Of a stretch of 64,000 nt of DNA, positions 9,282 to 18,569 are shown one piece after another. Both the position numbers and the translations under genes were made by a program. The stretch is from RUG191 sp045642225. GTDB taxonomy: Bacteria > Bacillota > Clostridia > Lachnospirales > Lachnospiraceae. How positions within the stretch are numbered: position 1 is the stretch's first letter; each line of letters opens with the position of its first letter. The DNA lies in NCBI GenBank assembly GCA_045642225.1, contig JAZUIN010000016.1, positions 51,283 through 115,282 on the forward strand. Reading direction: 5' to 3'. A model generated the notes under the pieces. The model was not told the DNA's origin. It ran no database searches and saw only the letters and a program-made list of their open reading frames with translations.

Positions 9282-10464
9282 TTAATTAGTTTTTATGTAT
9301 TGCTGCCCAGATGATTCGAGTTGGTATATGACACGCACCAATTTTTTAGTGGCATGTGACGTTGAAACATAGTAGTGCTTGCCTTCGGATCGTTTTTTGC
9401 TAGATAAGCCTAGAATGTTGGATCCCACAGACAGACATGGGTTGTAGCATTAAACAAAGCATATCGAAAATATCTGGAACCACGTTTTTCCATTCGGGAA
9501 TGGCAGTTATCTAACTGCCCAGATTGGTAAGTGGAGCGTGACATACCAGCATAGGCAAGTATCTTATCGGGAGAATAAAACTGACTGAAATCACCTATTT
9601 CAGCAATAATCGTGGCCCCATACGATAGCTAATTCCTGGAATACTAAGGAGTGGAGAATTGATTTCATCCATAATGATTTTGATTTCGTTTTCAATTTCT
9701 TCGATTTCTGCACCTTGTTCGCGAATGAGCTTTATAGTGTGCTTAAGTTCTAGAGATTTGGCTGACATATATGAACCAATAGAAGTTCTGGCAGCTTCTC
9801 TAAATACAATGGCAGTATATTTGCTGTAATGACCTTTAGAAGCTGTTTGAACAAGATTAGATAGTCTTGTAAGGTGAGCGTTAGATACTTGCTTTGCTCC
9901 AGGGAATTCATAAAGCAGTTCATATACGGAATTCTGATGACGAGTTGGAACGAGCTTTTCTAGTTCTGGAAATAGGATGCAGACAAGACGAGAAATGGAC
10001 TGTTTGAGTTTTGCACGTTCTTTAACATTATCAAAGCGATAATGTGTTAGTGGCTTGAGTTCTTCGTTGTGGTACGATGTGTCTGAGTAGGACTTTAAGT
10101 TCACGTCAGACATAAGCATAGAAGCAATTGTGCGGGCATCTACCTTATCCGTTTTCGTGTGTATAAGGCTTAGACTTTTTCTGTACAGATTTGTATGTAA
10201 CGGGTTGATAACAACGGTGGACAGACCTTTATCAAGAAGATATCCGAGAAGATTGTAACTATAGTGTCCAGTGGCTTCTAGGCCTACTTTTACTTTAGAA
10301 ACGTCTTCCATAACGGATTCTATCTTCTGATAAAGTTCATTGAACCCATCTAGGTTGTTGGTGATGGTAAAGGACTTGAAAAGAACTTCTCCATCGGTGT
10401 TAGTGATAAAGCAATCATGCTTATCTTTAGCGACATCAATTCCTACAAAAATCATATAGGACAT
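9282..10464 (-). pseudogene. IS110-family transposase, frameshifted
   Basis: The frame from 10464 to 9595 begins MIFVGIDVAKDKHDCF, the DEDD-type catalytic start of IS110 transposases. It has the LEATGHYSYNL and KTDKVDARTIASML segments and reaches SIPGISYRMG, the entry to the helix-hairpin-helix C-domain. It then shifts frame: residues such as EIGDFSQFYSPDKILAYAGM continue in another frame down to about 9282, with a further in-frame stop. The enzyme is therefore dead. IS110 elements have no terminal inverted repeats, so exact ends cannot be set. Non-coding DNA at 10465-10700 may belong to the element and could hold a remnant of its bridge RNA region. Confidence 0.85.
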
Positions 10465-10712
10465 CCTTAAAATAGATTGATACTGTTTTAAGATCCACAG
10501 GGCTCCTTGCAATCGTAACCTACTTCTTGATAAAACGTCATGCGGTAACTAACTGATTAACAAATAAACAAAGAGACTGTGGTTGGAGCCTTTCGTAAAC
10601 TATCAAGTGGTAGGAGAAAAATACCAATCCACAGTATCTTAAAATAGCATAGTCGAACCTATAGAAATGGTAAAGAAAGACTATGACTTTATATAATAGT
10701 AGGAGAAATAGA

Positions 10713-12278
10713 ATGAAAACAATTACATTGGATGCATTAATACCTAGAGAAGATTTTAATATACTATCATCTACGGGTAGTAGCAGTAATACAAGAAACA
10801 AGTCTACCTTGTCGATTGAAGATTTAAAATATGATTCTTTCTTTTTCGGTGCACTAAGAAAACCTATTTTTCAAAGGGAAACAAATGAGTGGGATGCTGA
10901 AAAAGTATGCTCTATGATTGAAAGTTTTGTGAATGATGAATTGGTGCCAGCGATTATTTTATGGAGAAATCAAGGTGGATACATATTTGTAATAGATGGT
11001 GCACACAGATTGAGTAGCTTAGGGGCTTGGATTAATGATGATTATGGTGATGGGGTGATATCTTCTAGCTACTATGGTAATTTTATTTCAGAAGAACAAA
11101 GAAATATTGCTGAAAAGACAAGAAAACTTGTTAATGAAAAAATAGGTCCTTATAAAGAAATTGAAGCGATTTCTAGAAATCGTCTTACAACAGATGATGA
11201 ATATAAAAATGAAATTGCAAAAAACTTAGGTGCATTGGCAATACAATTACAGTGGGTAGATGGTAATGCTTCGAAAGCAGAAGATTCTTTTTTGAAAATT
11301 AATCAATCAGCAACTAAAATTAGTGATGCAGAATTGGATTTAATAAAGAACAGAGATTGCTCATATGCGATTGCTTCTCGTGCAATTGTAAGGGCTGGAA
11401 AGGGATATAAATATTGGTCAGCATATGAAGAAAAAGAACAGGATATGATTGTTTCGTTGTCAAAAAAAATACATCAAATAATGTTTGGCAATGGTAATAT
11501 TGATAATGATAATATAAATTCAATGCCGATTGGAGGCTCATTAAATTCTTCTTTAACGCTGGATGTAGTTACGCAAACAGTTAAAATATGTAACGGTATA
11601 GATAAAAAAAACAAAATGATTAATGGTAATGCTAAGGAAGTGATAGCTTACTTGAAAAATACTTTGATTATTTTTCAATATATTAATTCTAAAGAACAGT
11701 TTTCTTTAGGAATTCATCCTTTTGTTTATTTTTATTCGGGAATAGGAAAACATAAAATTGGATCATATTATGGATTTCTATTGTTTGTTAAAGAACTTAT
11801 AGAGCAGAAGAAAATGAATGAGTTTATTCAGGTTAGGAGTACTTTTGAAAAGGTTATATATCAATATAATTTTTTGGTTCAACAGATAGTGCGAAAAAAC
11901 AGACAAAGCAAGAGAGCGTATTCTTCAATAAAAGATTACTTTTCATTATTAGTTGATACCATTTTGTCAAATCCAGATTTTGATGAATCAAAAATTGTGG
12001 AAGAAATTAGAAATGATGATAGGTTTAAATACCTTCAAATTGAAATAGTAGATAATGAAGAAGTGGCTATGAAAAGTAATTTCTCTCGTGGCAAAAAGCA
12101 GCAAATTAAGATGAATACATTTGTTTCTGCTTTACCGAAGTGTCCGATTTGTGGAGGATATATTTCTAATAATTCGATTTCAATAGATCATATTGAACGC
12201 AAACAAGATGGAGGTACAAATGCGTTAAGTAATGGACAGGTTACACATTTGTATTGTAATACTACTTATAAAAATTAA
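10713..12278 (+). CDS. DUF262-HNH protein (GmrSD-like)
   Basis: A 521-residue protein from ATG 10713, which follows AGGAG closely. The N-terminal part has the DUF262/ParB-like signature (LRKPIFQRETNEWD, then IDGAHRLSSLGAW, a DGxxR-like box) found in GmrS-type NTPase modules. The middle is helical. The C-terminus carries a zinc-knuckle HNH nuclease (CPICGGYI, then SIDHIERKQDGG and HLYCN). This combination is typical of type IV, modification-dependent restriction enzymes and related anti-phage proteins. The stand-alone position at the island's right end, after an IS110 insertion, suggests an independent defence gene. Confidence 0.7.
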   Translation: MKTITLDALIPREDFNILSSTGSSSNTRNKSTLSIEDLKYDSFFFGALRKPIFQRETNEWDAEKVCSMIESFVNDELVPAIILWRNQGGYIFVIDGAHRLSSLGAWINDDYGDGVISSSYYGNFISEEQRNIAEKTRKLVNEKIGPYKEIEAISRNRLTTDDEYKNEIAKNLGALAIQLQWVDGNASKAEDSFLKINQSATKISDAELDLIKNRDCSYAIASRAIVRAGKGYKYWSAYEEKEQDMIVSLSKKIHQIMFGNGNIDNDNINSMPIGGSLNSSLTLDVVTQTVKICNGIDKKNKMINGNAKEVIAYLKNTLIIFQYINSKEQFSLGIHPFVYFYSGIGKHKIGSYYGFLLFVKELIEQKKMNEFIQVRSTFEKVIYQYNFLVQQIVRKNRQSKRAYSSIKDYFSLLVDTILSNPDFDESKIVEEIRNDDRFKYLQIEIVDNEEVAMKSNFSRGKKQQIKMNTFVSALPKCPICGGYISNNSISIDHIERKQDGGTNALSNGQVTHLYCNTTYKN

Positions 12279-12334
12279 TTTGAATATCAAAATTATATAA
12301 AGTAGAATGCGCTGAGCCGTCCTTGGGCCCCTCA

Positions 12335-12355
12335 GTATGCAACACGTATGCAACA
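12335..12355 (+). repeat. Integrase arm-type direct repeats, right end
   Basis: Two copies of TATGCAACA start at 12336 and 12347, matching the three near the left end (450-481). They lie 60-80 bp inside the right attachment core. Confidence 0.55.
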
Positions 12356-12413
12356 ACCAAAACCACAACCCCTGCATTTTAGGGCTTTTCCCTCTCTCAA
12401 AACGTTAGTTTTG

Positions 12414-12430
12414 GTTCTCAAAGAGATAAT
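12414..12430 (+). repeat. attR core repeat
   Basis: This is an exact 17-bp copy of the rpsI-end sequence at 345-361. It marks the right boundary of the island. The sequence that follows should be the original DNA downstream of rpsI. The gap 12431-12606 contains the leader of the ABC transporter operon and no other gene that I can see. Confidence 0.75.
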
Positions 12431-12606
12431 CAAGAGAATATTTCAAAGAATTTACAAACCTCGAAAATTCAGTATTTTGAGGTGATTGTGGATCGGTGTT
12501 ATTATTTTTTTCGTGGTTTTATATTTAATGTTTATATAAGTTCAAAACAAGTCAAATTAAAGCATAAATTGTTATTTTTATAGTTTGCAACAAGAGGAGA
12601 AAAAAG

Positions 12607-13350
12607 ATGCTAGAAATAAAAGATTTCACACAAAAATACAACGATAAAATAGCTGTAGACAATTTGAGCTTAAAAGTAGAAAAAGGCGAGATTTTTGGTT
12701 TTATCGGTCATAACGGTGCAGGTAAATCTACAACTATTAAATCTATAACAGGCATTTTGCCTATTGAACAAGGTGAGATAATCGTAGATGGAAAATCTGT
12801 TAAAGATAAGCGTAAAGAATGTCAGGCTATTTCTGCATATATTCCAGATAATCCTGATTTATACGGATATATGACAGGTATAGGTTATGTGAATTTTATT
12901 TGTGACATTTTCAAAGTAGACCAAAAAGAACGTGAAGAAAATGTTCTCAAATATGCAGACGCATTTGAGATAACAGAGCAATTAGGAGATTTAATTTCTT
13001 CATATTCTCACGGAATGAGACAAAAGATTGCGCTTATAGCAGCGTTCGTTCATAAGCCTAAATTGCTTGTTCTAGATGAACCTTTCGTTGGTCTTGATCC
13101 TAAAGCTTCAGCAACCTTGAAGAAATGTATGAGAGAATTGTGCGATGAAGGTAGCTCTATATTTTTCTCGACTCACGTGTTAGAGGTGGCGCAGGTTTTA
13201 TGTGATAGAGTTGCTATGATAGATCATGGTAAGCTAGTTGTTTGCGGAAAAGTTTCAGAGCTTACAGAGAATAAATCTTTAGAAGAAGTATTCCTTGAGA
13301 AGCTTCATGAAGCTGAAAATGTAGACGGTAAGGGGGAGAAAAATGCGTAA
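12607..13350 (+). CDS. ABC transporter ATP-binding protein
   Basis: The 247-residue nucleotide-binding subunit has Walker A GHNGAGKST near residues 35-45, the signature region SSYSHGMRQK, Walker B LLVLDEPF, and the switch histidine in FFSTHVLEV. The pattern is that of exporter ATPases of the CcmA/DRA family (bacitracin-, antibiotic- or lipid-type exporters). AAGAGGAG precedes the ATG. Its stop overlaps the permease gene by 8 bp, so the pair forms one transporter. The substrate cannot be inferred. Confidence 0.95.
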   Translation: MLEIKDFTQKYNDKIAVDNLSLKVEKGEIFGFIGHNGAGKSTTIKSITGILPIEQGEIIVDGKSVKDKRKECQAISAYIPDNPDLYGYMTGIGYVNFICDIFKVDQKEREENVLKYADAFEITEQLGDLISSYSHGMRQKIALIAAFVHKPKLLVLDEPFVGLDPKASATLKKCMRELCDEGSSIFFSTHVLEVAQVLCDRVAMIDHGKLVVCGKVSELTENKSLEEVFLEKLHEAENVDGKGEKNA

Positions 13351-14821
13351 TTTCTTCTTGATGCTCAAAATTAGACTAGATGAAAAGTTTGAAATAAGTT
13401 CTACATTTACACAAAAAGATCCTCAGAAAAAAGTATATATGGTTTTTCAACGTATACTCATGCTTGCAATTCTAGCAATTGTATTTGTTGCGCTTAAATT
13501 TTTTGCAAATTATTTAGCAGCAGCGGGATTGGGTGAAACGTTACCAATTCTAGGTTATTATGCGGCGGTTTTAGTGACATTTCTTGTGACGGTTTTTGGA
13601 ATATATGAGGATTTTTCAGGAAACGAGGACAGTGAATATTTGCTTAGTATGCCTTTTTCTGGAGCAGTACAAGTATTTGTTATGTTTGTAATGCTTTATG
13701 TGAAGAATCTACTCTTTTGTTTGATTATTGAATTGCCATTTTACATGACATACAGAGAGGCTGTTGGTACAGATTTACATGTAGGAACTTGGATTGTAGG
13801 ATTACTATTTACAAGCCTTCCTATATCGGGAATTGCTGTACTTATAGGTATGTTTGTGATTCTTTGCTTGGTATCAAATCAGTATAAGGAGCAAATCATA
13901 ACAGGCGTTACGGTATTAGTTATTACAATAGCAGTGGCATTTATTCTTGTAATGGCTGATAGAATATATATGGTATCAACTGGACAGGTTGTATATGATG
14001 GCGTAAGCGTTTCTCAAGGTTTCCTAAAAGAAATATGCAAGAACTTTAGATTTGGAAGATTTTATCAAATGGGAATAGTAGACGGAAGTGTTCCATATAT
14101 TATATTATTTATGTTTATTTCCTTTATATGGTATGGCGTGTTCTTGTTTTTCCATACTGTAGCGTATCGTCATATTATTACGGCGTTACGCAGTCCTATG
14201 GCTTATGGAGAAATGAGCCGTGAAAAGGTTGTTGCGAGACTTAAGGTTACTCAAGCGAAAACAGCAATGCTTAGAAAAGAAGCAGCGCAATTTTTCCGTT
14301 CGAGAAGATACATTTTACAGGCGGCATTTGGACTAGTGTTAGCGTTAGCAATAGCTGTTAATTTTGTTGTTATAGGAACGGAAGGCTTTCAGGAATATTC
14401 AAAGTATGTACCTGTATTTCTTTGCTTGTGCGTAGGTATAAGTAATATTGCTTATTGTGCGATGTCTATGGAAGGTAAGAGAAATTGGATTATTAACACT
14501 TCTCCTCTATCGAAGAAAGAATTAAGACAGGCCAAGTCTAAGATAAACATTTACCTTGTTGCGCCTGTTGTGATTATAGCAGGAGTCCTTTTGGGAGTAG
14601 CTTTTCAAGTAAATGTTTTAGTGATGATTTTATATTTTGTGCTTCCTATAGCATATCTATTTGTACTCGTACTTTACAGCGGTTGGATGGGCAGCACGTT
14701 TGCTTCATTTAATTACGAATCAGAAGATATGGCAATGCATAGAGGTGTACCGTTCTTGTTTGCATACGTACCAGGTGTCGTGATACCTATAGTAGTTGCG
14801 TTGCTTATGTATTGTATTTAA
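13343..14821 (+). CDS. ABC transporter permease
   Basis: A 492-residue integral membrane protein with about 12 hydrophobic helices, in two clusters around residues 35-260 and 320-490. It lies directly downstream of the ATPase with overlapping codons, so it is the membrane partner. The layout resembles large ABC-2-type exporter permeases of Firmicutes. No substrate clue is visible. GTAAGGGGGAG just before the start is a strong ribosome binding site inside the ATPase end. Confidence 0.9.
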   Translation: MRNFFLMLKIRLDEKFEISSTFTQKDPQKKVYMVFQRILMLAILAIVFVALKFFANYLAAAGLGETLPILGYYAAVLVTFLVTVFGIYEDFSGNEDSEYLLSMPFSGAVQVFVMFVMLYVKNLLFCLIIELPFYMTYREAVGTDLHVGTWIVGLLFTSLPISGIAVLIGMFVILCLVSNQYKEQIITGVTVLVITIAVAFILVMADRIYMVSTGQVVYDGVSVSQGFLKEICKNFRFGRFYQMGIVDGSVPYIILFMFISFIWYGVFLFFHTVAYRHIITALRSPMAYGEMSREKVVARLKVTQAKTAMLRKEAAQFFRSRRYILQAAFGLVLALAIAVNFVVIGTEGFQEYSKYVPVFLCLCVGISNIAYCAMSMEGKRNWIINTSPLSKKELRQAKSKINIYLVAPVVIIAGVLLGVAFQVNVLVMILYFVLPIAYLFVLVLYSGWMGSTFASFNYESEDMAMHRGVPFLFAYVPGVVIPIVVALLMYCI

Positions 14822-14831
14822 GGGGTAAAAT

Positions 14832-15974
14832 GTGCAAAAAGTAATAAAGTTTATTAGAAAAGATGTTACATTATCTGTTTCTGTAATACTTGCTGTTGTA
14901 TCTGCCTTTTTTGTGCCGCCGGATATGATGTACATTTCTTATATTGATTATAGGACATTAGGGCTTTTGTTTTCACTCATGATAATAATGGCAGGCTTTC
15001 AGTCGGAAGGCATATTTAGAAGGATTGGACATGGACTGTTGAATCGTTTTCAATCTAATGCAGCAATTCTTGTTGTGCTTATAATGTTATGTTTTTTCTT
15101 CAGTATGTTAATTACAAATGACGTGGCACTTATTACATTTGTGCCTTTTGCAATAGAAGTTCTTGCAATGTCAAAGCGTGAGAAGCTTATTATTCCTGTT
15201 GTGGTGTTGCAAACAATAGCAGCAAATTTGGGAAGTATGTTGACGCCAATTGGAAATCCGCAGAATTTGTATTTGTATTCGCTGTCTGAAATGACTTTTT
15301 TTGAGTTCATAAAAGTCATGTTGCCATATACTGCAGTCTCGTTATTTTTGATTTTGATATCCATTCTTGGAGTGTTGATTTGGAAACGCAAGAAATGTGA
15401 TACATTAGCGAGTGATATAAAGGAATTTGGAAATCTTAAAGAATTTAATTTCAAAAAGCGCAGAGTAGTTGTGTATACATTGTTATTTATATTGTCTTTG
15501 TTATCAGTTGTTCGTATTATTCCGTGGCCGATACTTGTATGTATTGTAATTCTTGTTATAATAATGATAAATATAAAGTTATTTAAGAAGGTTGATTATG
15601 TTTTGTTAATAACCTTTGTAATGTTCTTTATATTTGTGGGTAATGTTGCAAGAATACCGGCAATATCTGTTATGTTAGAGAAGATAATAGACGGAAATGA
15701 AGTGCTTACATCAATTTTGCTTAGCCAGGTGATTAGTAATGTTCCGGCTGCACTTTTACTTTCTGGTTTTACGACGGAATATGCTAATTTACTGGTGGGG
15801 TTAAATGTAGGAGGCTTAGGAACCCTCATTGCTTCAATGGCAAGTCTTATATCCTTTAAGCAGATATCAAAGAGATATTCTAATCTTAGAGGGAAATATT
15901 TTATTGTATTTACACTATTTAATATTGCATTTTTAATTGTGTTATGTTGTGTATATAAAGTGCTTCATTTTTAA
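14832..15974 (+). CDS. SLC13/ArsB-like anion permease
   Basis: The 380-residue membrane protein starts with GTG, AAGGGG lying about 7 bases upstream. It contains the loop TPIGNPQNLYLYS and repeated hydrophobic helices typical of the ion-transporter superfamily that includes CitMHS, ArsB/NhaD and SLC13. A second re-entrant region, SNVPAALLLSGF, is the internal repeat counterpart. It probably moves an anion or dicarboxylate across the membrane; the exact ion is not readable. It is 10 bp after the ABC permease and may be co-transcribed. Confidence 0.8.
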   Translation: MQKVIKFIRKDVTLSVSVILAVVSAFFVPPDMMYISYIDYRTLGLLFSLMIIMAGFQSEGIFRRIGHGLLNRFQSNAAILVVLIMLCFFFSMLITNDVALITFVPFAIEVLAMSKREKLIIPVVVLQTIAANLGSMLTPIGNPQNLYLYSLSEMTFFEFIKVMLPYTAVSLFLILISILGVLIWKRKKCDTLASDIKEFGNLKEFNFKKRRVVVYTLLFILSLLSVVRIIPWPILVCIVILVIIMINIKLFKKVDYVLLITFVMFFIFVGNVARIPAISVMLEKIIDGNEVLTSILLSQVISNVPAALLLSGFTTEYANLLVGLNVGGLGTLIASMASLISFKQISKRYSNLRGKYFIVFTLFNIAFLIVLCCVYKVLHF

Positions 15975-16033
15975 TAGAAATGCAGATGTTGCTGTCGAAA
16001 AAATGAATTTGAAATTCGTTGAAAGGAGGCAGT

Positions 16034-16231
16034 ATGAAAGTTGTATTTAATTCAGATGAAGAAGTTGTTAAACGTATAAAAGAAGGTTTAGAGCGAACGG
16101 GAGGATATTGTCCTTGTCGAATTGAGCGAACAGAAGATACAAAATGTATTTGTAAAGAGTTTAAAGAGCAAATAGCAGATCCTGATTTCGAGGGATTGTG
16201 TCATTGTATGTTGTATTATAAGTATAAGTAA
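16034..16231 (+). CDS. Small ferredoxin-thioredoxin-reductase-like iron-sulfur protein
   Basis: The start is ATG 16034, behind GAAAGGAGG. The 65-residue protein has three cysteine pairs, CPC, CIC and CHC, separated by 9 and 15 residues. This is the layout of the catalytic chain of ferredoxin-thioredoxin reductase (CPC-CPC-CHC), which holds a 4Fe-4S cluster beside a redox disulfide. Stand-alone short forms are frequent in anaerobic clostridia and may pass electrons to thioredoxin-like partners. No partner subunit lies nearby. The function is inferred from the motif alone. Confidence 0.7.
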   Translation: MKVVFNSDEEVVKRIKEGLERTGGYCPCRIERTEDTKCICKEFKEQIADPDFEGLCHCMLYYKYK

Positions 16232-16334
16232 TAGTCGCAGTTTGCTGGCTGAGTATGAAACTTTTTGAATTTGTAACGATAGTTGAAATGTGGTATATTA
16301 TTTACTAACAAATCAAGATAAATGGGGGTATTAT

Positions 16335-17399
16335 ATGAAAAAAGGGTTGAAGGTATTTCTTATAGTTATAGCAATTATTTTGGGTGTTGCTATAATTGGA
16401 TTTGTAGTATTTTTTGGAATTCTTACAATCAAAGAATGGAAACCAGCAGATGTAGAGAAAGTAGAGGTGTCGAAGGGAACAGAAGAAGCAAAGCAAGGGG
16501 AAGCTTTTGATGTTTTGACCTTTAATACAGGATACGGTGCTTTGTCATCAGATCAAGATTGCTACTTTGATGGTGGTGAAACTGTTATTCCAGAAAATAA
16601 GGAGCTTATTGAGCGCAACATAGCTGGAATGGCTAATATTATTAAGGAAGAAAATGCAAAGATTAATCTTCTTCAAGAAGTAGATATCGATGCTAAGAGA
16701 AGTTATCATATTGATCAAAAGAAGTTCTTTGAAGATACATTAGGCAAGGATAGTATGTTTGCTTGTAACTTCAATGTATGGTATGTGCCTTTCCACAAGG
16801 GTATGGGAAATGTAAATGCTGGTCTTGTTACAATGACTGATTTGAAGACAAGCGATGCAGAAAGATTATCTCTTCCAAATCCATGGTCTTGGCCAACAAG
16901 AACATGTAATCTTAAGAGATGCTTACTTGTATCAAGACATCCAATTGCTAATTCTGACAAAGAACTTGTTATTGTTAACTTGCATCTAGAAGCCTATGAT
17001 TCAGGCGAAGGTAAGATCGCTCAGACTAAGATGCTTGGTGAAGTGTTAAGCAAAGAATACGCTAAGGGTAATTATGTAATTGCTGGTGGTGATTTTAATC
17101 AAGTATTTGAGCCAGTTGAAAAAGCAATTCCATTTACAGAGGATACAATAGCTAACAAGAAGTGGACACCAGGAACAATAATGAATTCTGATTTGCCACA
17201 AGGCTTTTCATTTGCAGTATCTGACAATGGTCCTACATGTAGATTAGATGATACAGCACTTAAAGACACAACACAGAAATATATTATTGATGGATTTATC
17301 GTATCTGATAATGTAGTTGTTAATAAGGTTGAGAATTTACAAAAGGGATTTGAGTTTACAGACCACAATCCAGTTAAGTTGAATGTTACATTAAAGTAG
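16335..17399 (+). CDS. Endonuclease/exonuclease/phosphatase (EEP) family protein, membrane anchored
   Basis: From ATG 16335 (GGGGG about 8 bases upstream) the 354-residue protein begins with a lysine-rich start and one hydrophobic helix (residues about 8-32), so the enzyme is tethered outside the membrane or secreted. The rest has the EEP fold: VLTFNTGYG, LLQEVD (metal-binding Glu), VNLHLEAYDSGEG, GGDFNQVF (catalytic Asp/Asn) and FTDHNPVKL (catalytic His). Relatives hydrolyse phosphodiesters of nucleic acids, sphingomyelin or inositol phosphates; the substrate here is not clear. It ends at a strong terminator. Confidence 0.85.
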   Translation: MKKGLKVFLIVIAIILGVAIIGFVVFFGILTIKEWKPADVEKVEVSKGTEEAKQGEAFDVLTFNTGYGALSSDQDCYFDGGETVIPENKELIERNIAGMANIIKEENAKINLLQEVDIDAKRSYHIDQKKFFEDTLGKDSMFACNFNVWYVPFHKGMGNVNAGLVTMTDLKTSDAERLSLPNPWSWPTRTCNLKRCLLVSRHPIANSDKELVIVNLHLEAYDSGEGKIAQTKMLGEVLSKEYAKGNYVIAGGDFNQVFEPVEKAIPFTEDTIANKKWTPGTIMNSDLPQGFSFAVSDNGPTCRLDDTALKDTTQKYIIDGFIVSDNVVVNKVENLQKGFEFTDHNPVKLNVTLK

Positions 17400-17414
17400 T
17401 GGATTTAGTATTAA

Positions 17415-17448
17415 AGAAGGCGAGGATTTTCTCGCCTTCTTATTTATA
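17415..17448 (+). terminator. Rho-independent terminator after the EEP gene
   Basis: GAAGGCGAG pairs with CTCGCCTTC around a short GATTTT loop, and a T-rich stretch follows. It lies 16 bp after the EEP stop codon. Confidence 0.85.
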
Positions 17449-17472
17449 CTAATTAGAAGGGGGCAATGAACG

Positions 17473-17859
17473 TTGCTAAAATATTTAAAACAGATAACGA
17501 TTATTTTTGTTATCTGTCTAATTGGGGAAGTTTTGAATTATTTAATACCACTACCTATACCAGCTAGTGTATATGGTTTGGTAATAATGTTGGTATGTTT
17601 GTGTACAAAGATTATAAAGGTTAAACAGGTAAAAGAAACTAGTGATTTCTTATTGGGGGTTATGCCGCTTCTTTTCGTACCATCAGTAGTTGGTATAATG
17701 GATGTTACAGACATCATTAAAGAGAACATAATTGCAGTGCTTGTTATCATTTTTGTAACAACAATTATTGTTATGGTTGCATCAGGTCTTACAACTCAGA
17801 GCTTGATAAGAACTAAAAACAAAAGTAAAAAGAAAAAACGAAACAAAAAGGAGGTGTAA
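17473..17859 (+). CDS. lrgA: LrgA/CidA-family holin-like membrane protein
   Basis: The 128-residue protein uses a TTG start at 17473 with AGAAGGGGG upstream. It shows four hydrophobic helices and the family segment LIPLPIPASVYGLVIM, followed by FLLGVMPLLFVPSVVGIM. The C-terminal tail is very basic (KSKKKKRNKK). LrgA-type proteins act with LrgB as holin-like or small-metabolite (pyruvate-type) transport complexes affecting autolysis. The lrgB gene follows after 3 bp, confirming the pair. Confidence 0.9.
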   Translation: MLKYLKQITIIFVICLIGEVLNYLIPLPIPASVYGLVIMLVCLCTKIIKVKQVKETSDFLLGVMPLLFVPSVVGIMDVTDIIKENIIAVLVIIFVTTIIVMVASGLTTQSLIRTKNKSKKKKRNKKEV

Positions 17860-17862
17860 TAT

Positions 17863-18552
17863 ATGCAGTTTGCGTTAACATCTCTGTTTTTGGGAGCAGG
17901 TATAACAATAGTTTTCTATGTGCTTGGATTAGTAATCAAGAAGAAGTGGAAGCTTGCAATTCTTAATCCGATATTAATATCTGCAACGGGGATAATATTG
18001 TGTTTGATAGTATGTAAGGTTGACTATGATACTTATTATGAGAGCTCAAAATATATTTCGTATTTTCTTACACCTGCAACAGTATGTCTTGCAGTGCCGT
18101 TATATGAACAAATTAAGATTCTTAAGAAAAACATGGCTGCGATATTATGCGGTATAGCATCGGGTATAATATCATCTATTCTATGTGTGTTTGCAACGTG
18201 TAAAATATTTGGATTAGACCATACTATGTATGTTACATTTATGACAAAGTCTATTTCTTCTGCGATAGGAATGGGAGTTTCCAAAGAGTTGAATGGAGTT
18301 GTAGCAATAACAATTTCTGTTACAATTTTAACGGGTGTTTTTGGAAATATGATTGCAGAGCTTGTATTTAAGATATTCAAAATTAAGGAGCCGATAGCTA
18401 AAGGTGTTGCTATTGGTACGTCAAGCCATGCTATAGGAACAGCGAAAGCTCTAGAGATAGGAGAGATTGAAGGAGCAATGAGTTCGTTATCACTTGCTGT
18501 ATCAGGAATAATAACAGCTCTTTTAGCAAGTTTTTTTGCAATGTGGATGTAA
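17863..18552 (+). CDS. lrgB: LrgB family membrane protein
   Basis: A 229-residue membrane protein of usual LrgB length. Conserved segments seen include YFLTPATVCLAVPLYEQ, TKSISSAIGMGVS and GTSSHAIGTAKALEIGE near the C-terminus. Three bases separate it from lrgA and AAAGGAGGTG gives its ribosome binding site, so LrgA and LrgB are made together. It is probably the partner in murein hydrolase control or organic acid transport. It ends 17 bp before a bidirectional terminator. Confidence 0.9.
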   Translation: MQFALTSLFLGAGITIVFYVLGLVIKKKWKLAILNPILISATGIILCLIVCKVDYDTYYESSKYISYFLTPATVCLAVPLYEQIKILKKNMAAILCGIASGIISSILCVFATCKIFGLDHTMYVTFMTKSISSAIGMGVSKELNGVVAITISVTILTGVFGNMIAELVFKIFKIKEPIAKGVAIGTSSHAIGTAKALEIGEIEGAMSSLSLAVSGIITALLASFFAMWM

Positions 18553-18569
18553 GGATATACAGCCGATTT

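Larger units (their letters stand above)
345..12430. mobile_element. Decayed integrative island at the 3' end of rpsI
   Basis: A 17-bp direct repeat, GTTCTCAAAGAGATAAT, occurs at 345-361 (end of rpsI) and at 12414-12430. Between them lie an integrase fragment, arm-type repeats near both ends and an accessory gene load (restriction-methylation genes, AAA+ ATPase, DUF262-HNH, IS110 remnant). Immediately outside the right copy, the sequence AAGAGAATAT resembles what follows the left copy. This is the expected architecture for a tyrosine-recombinase element inserted in a conserved gene end. Only a C-terminal piece of integrase and a possible excisionase-like gene remain, so the island is probably stuck in place. 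Confidence 0.75.
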
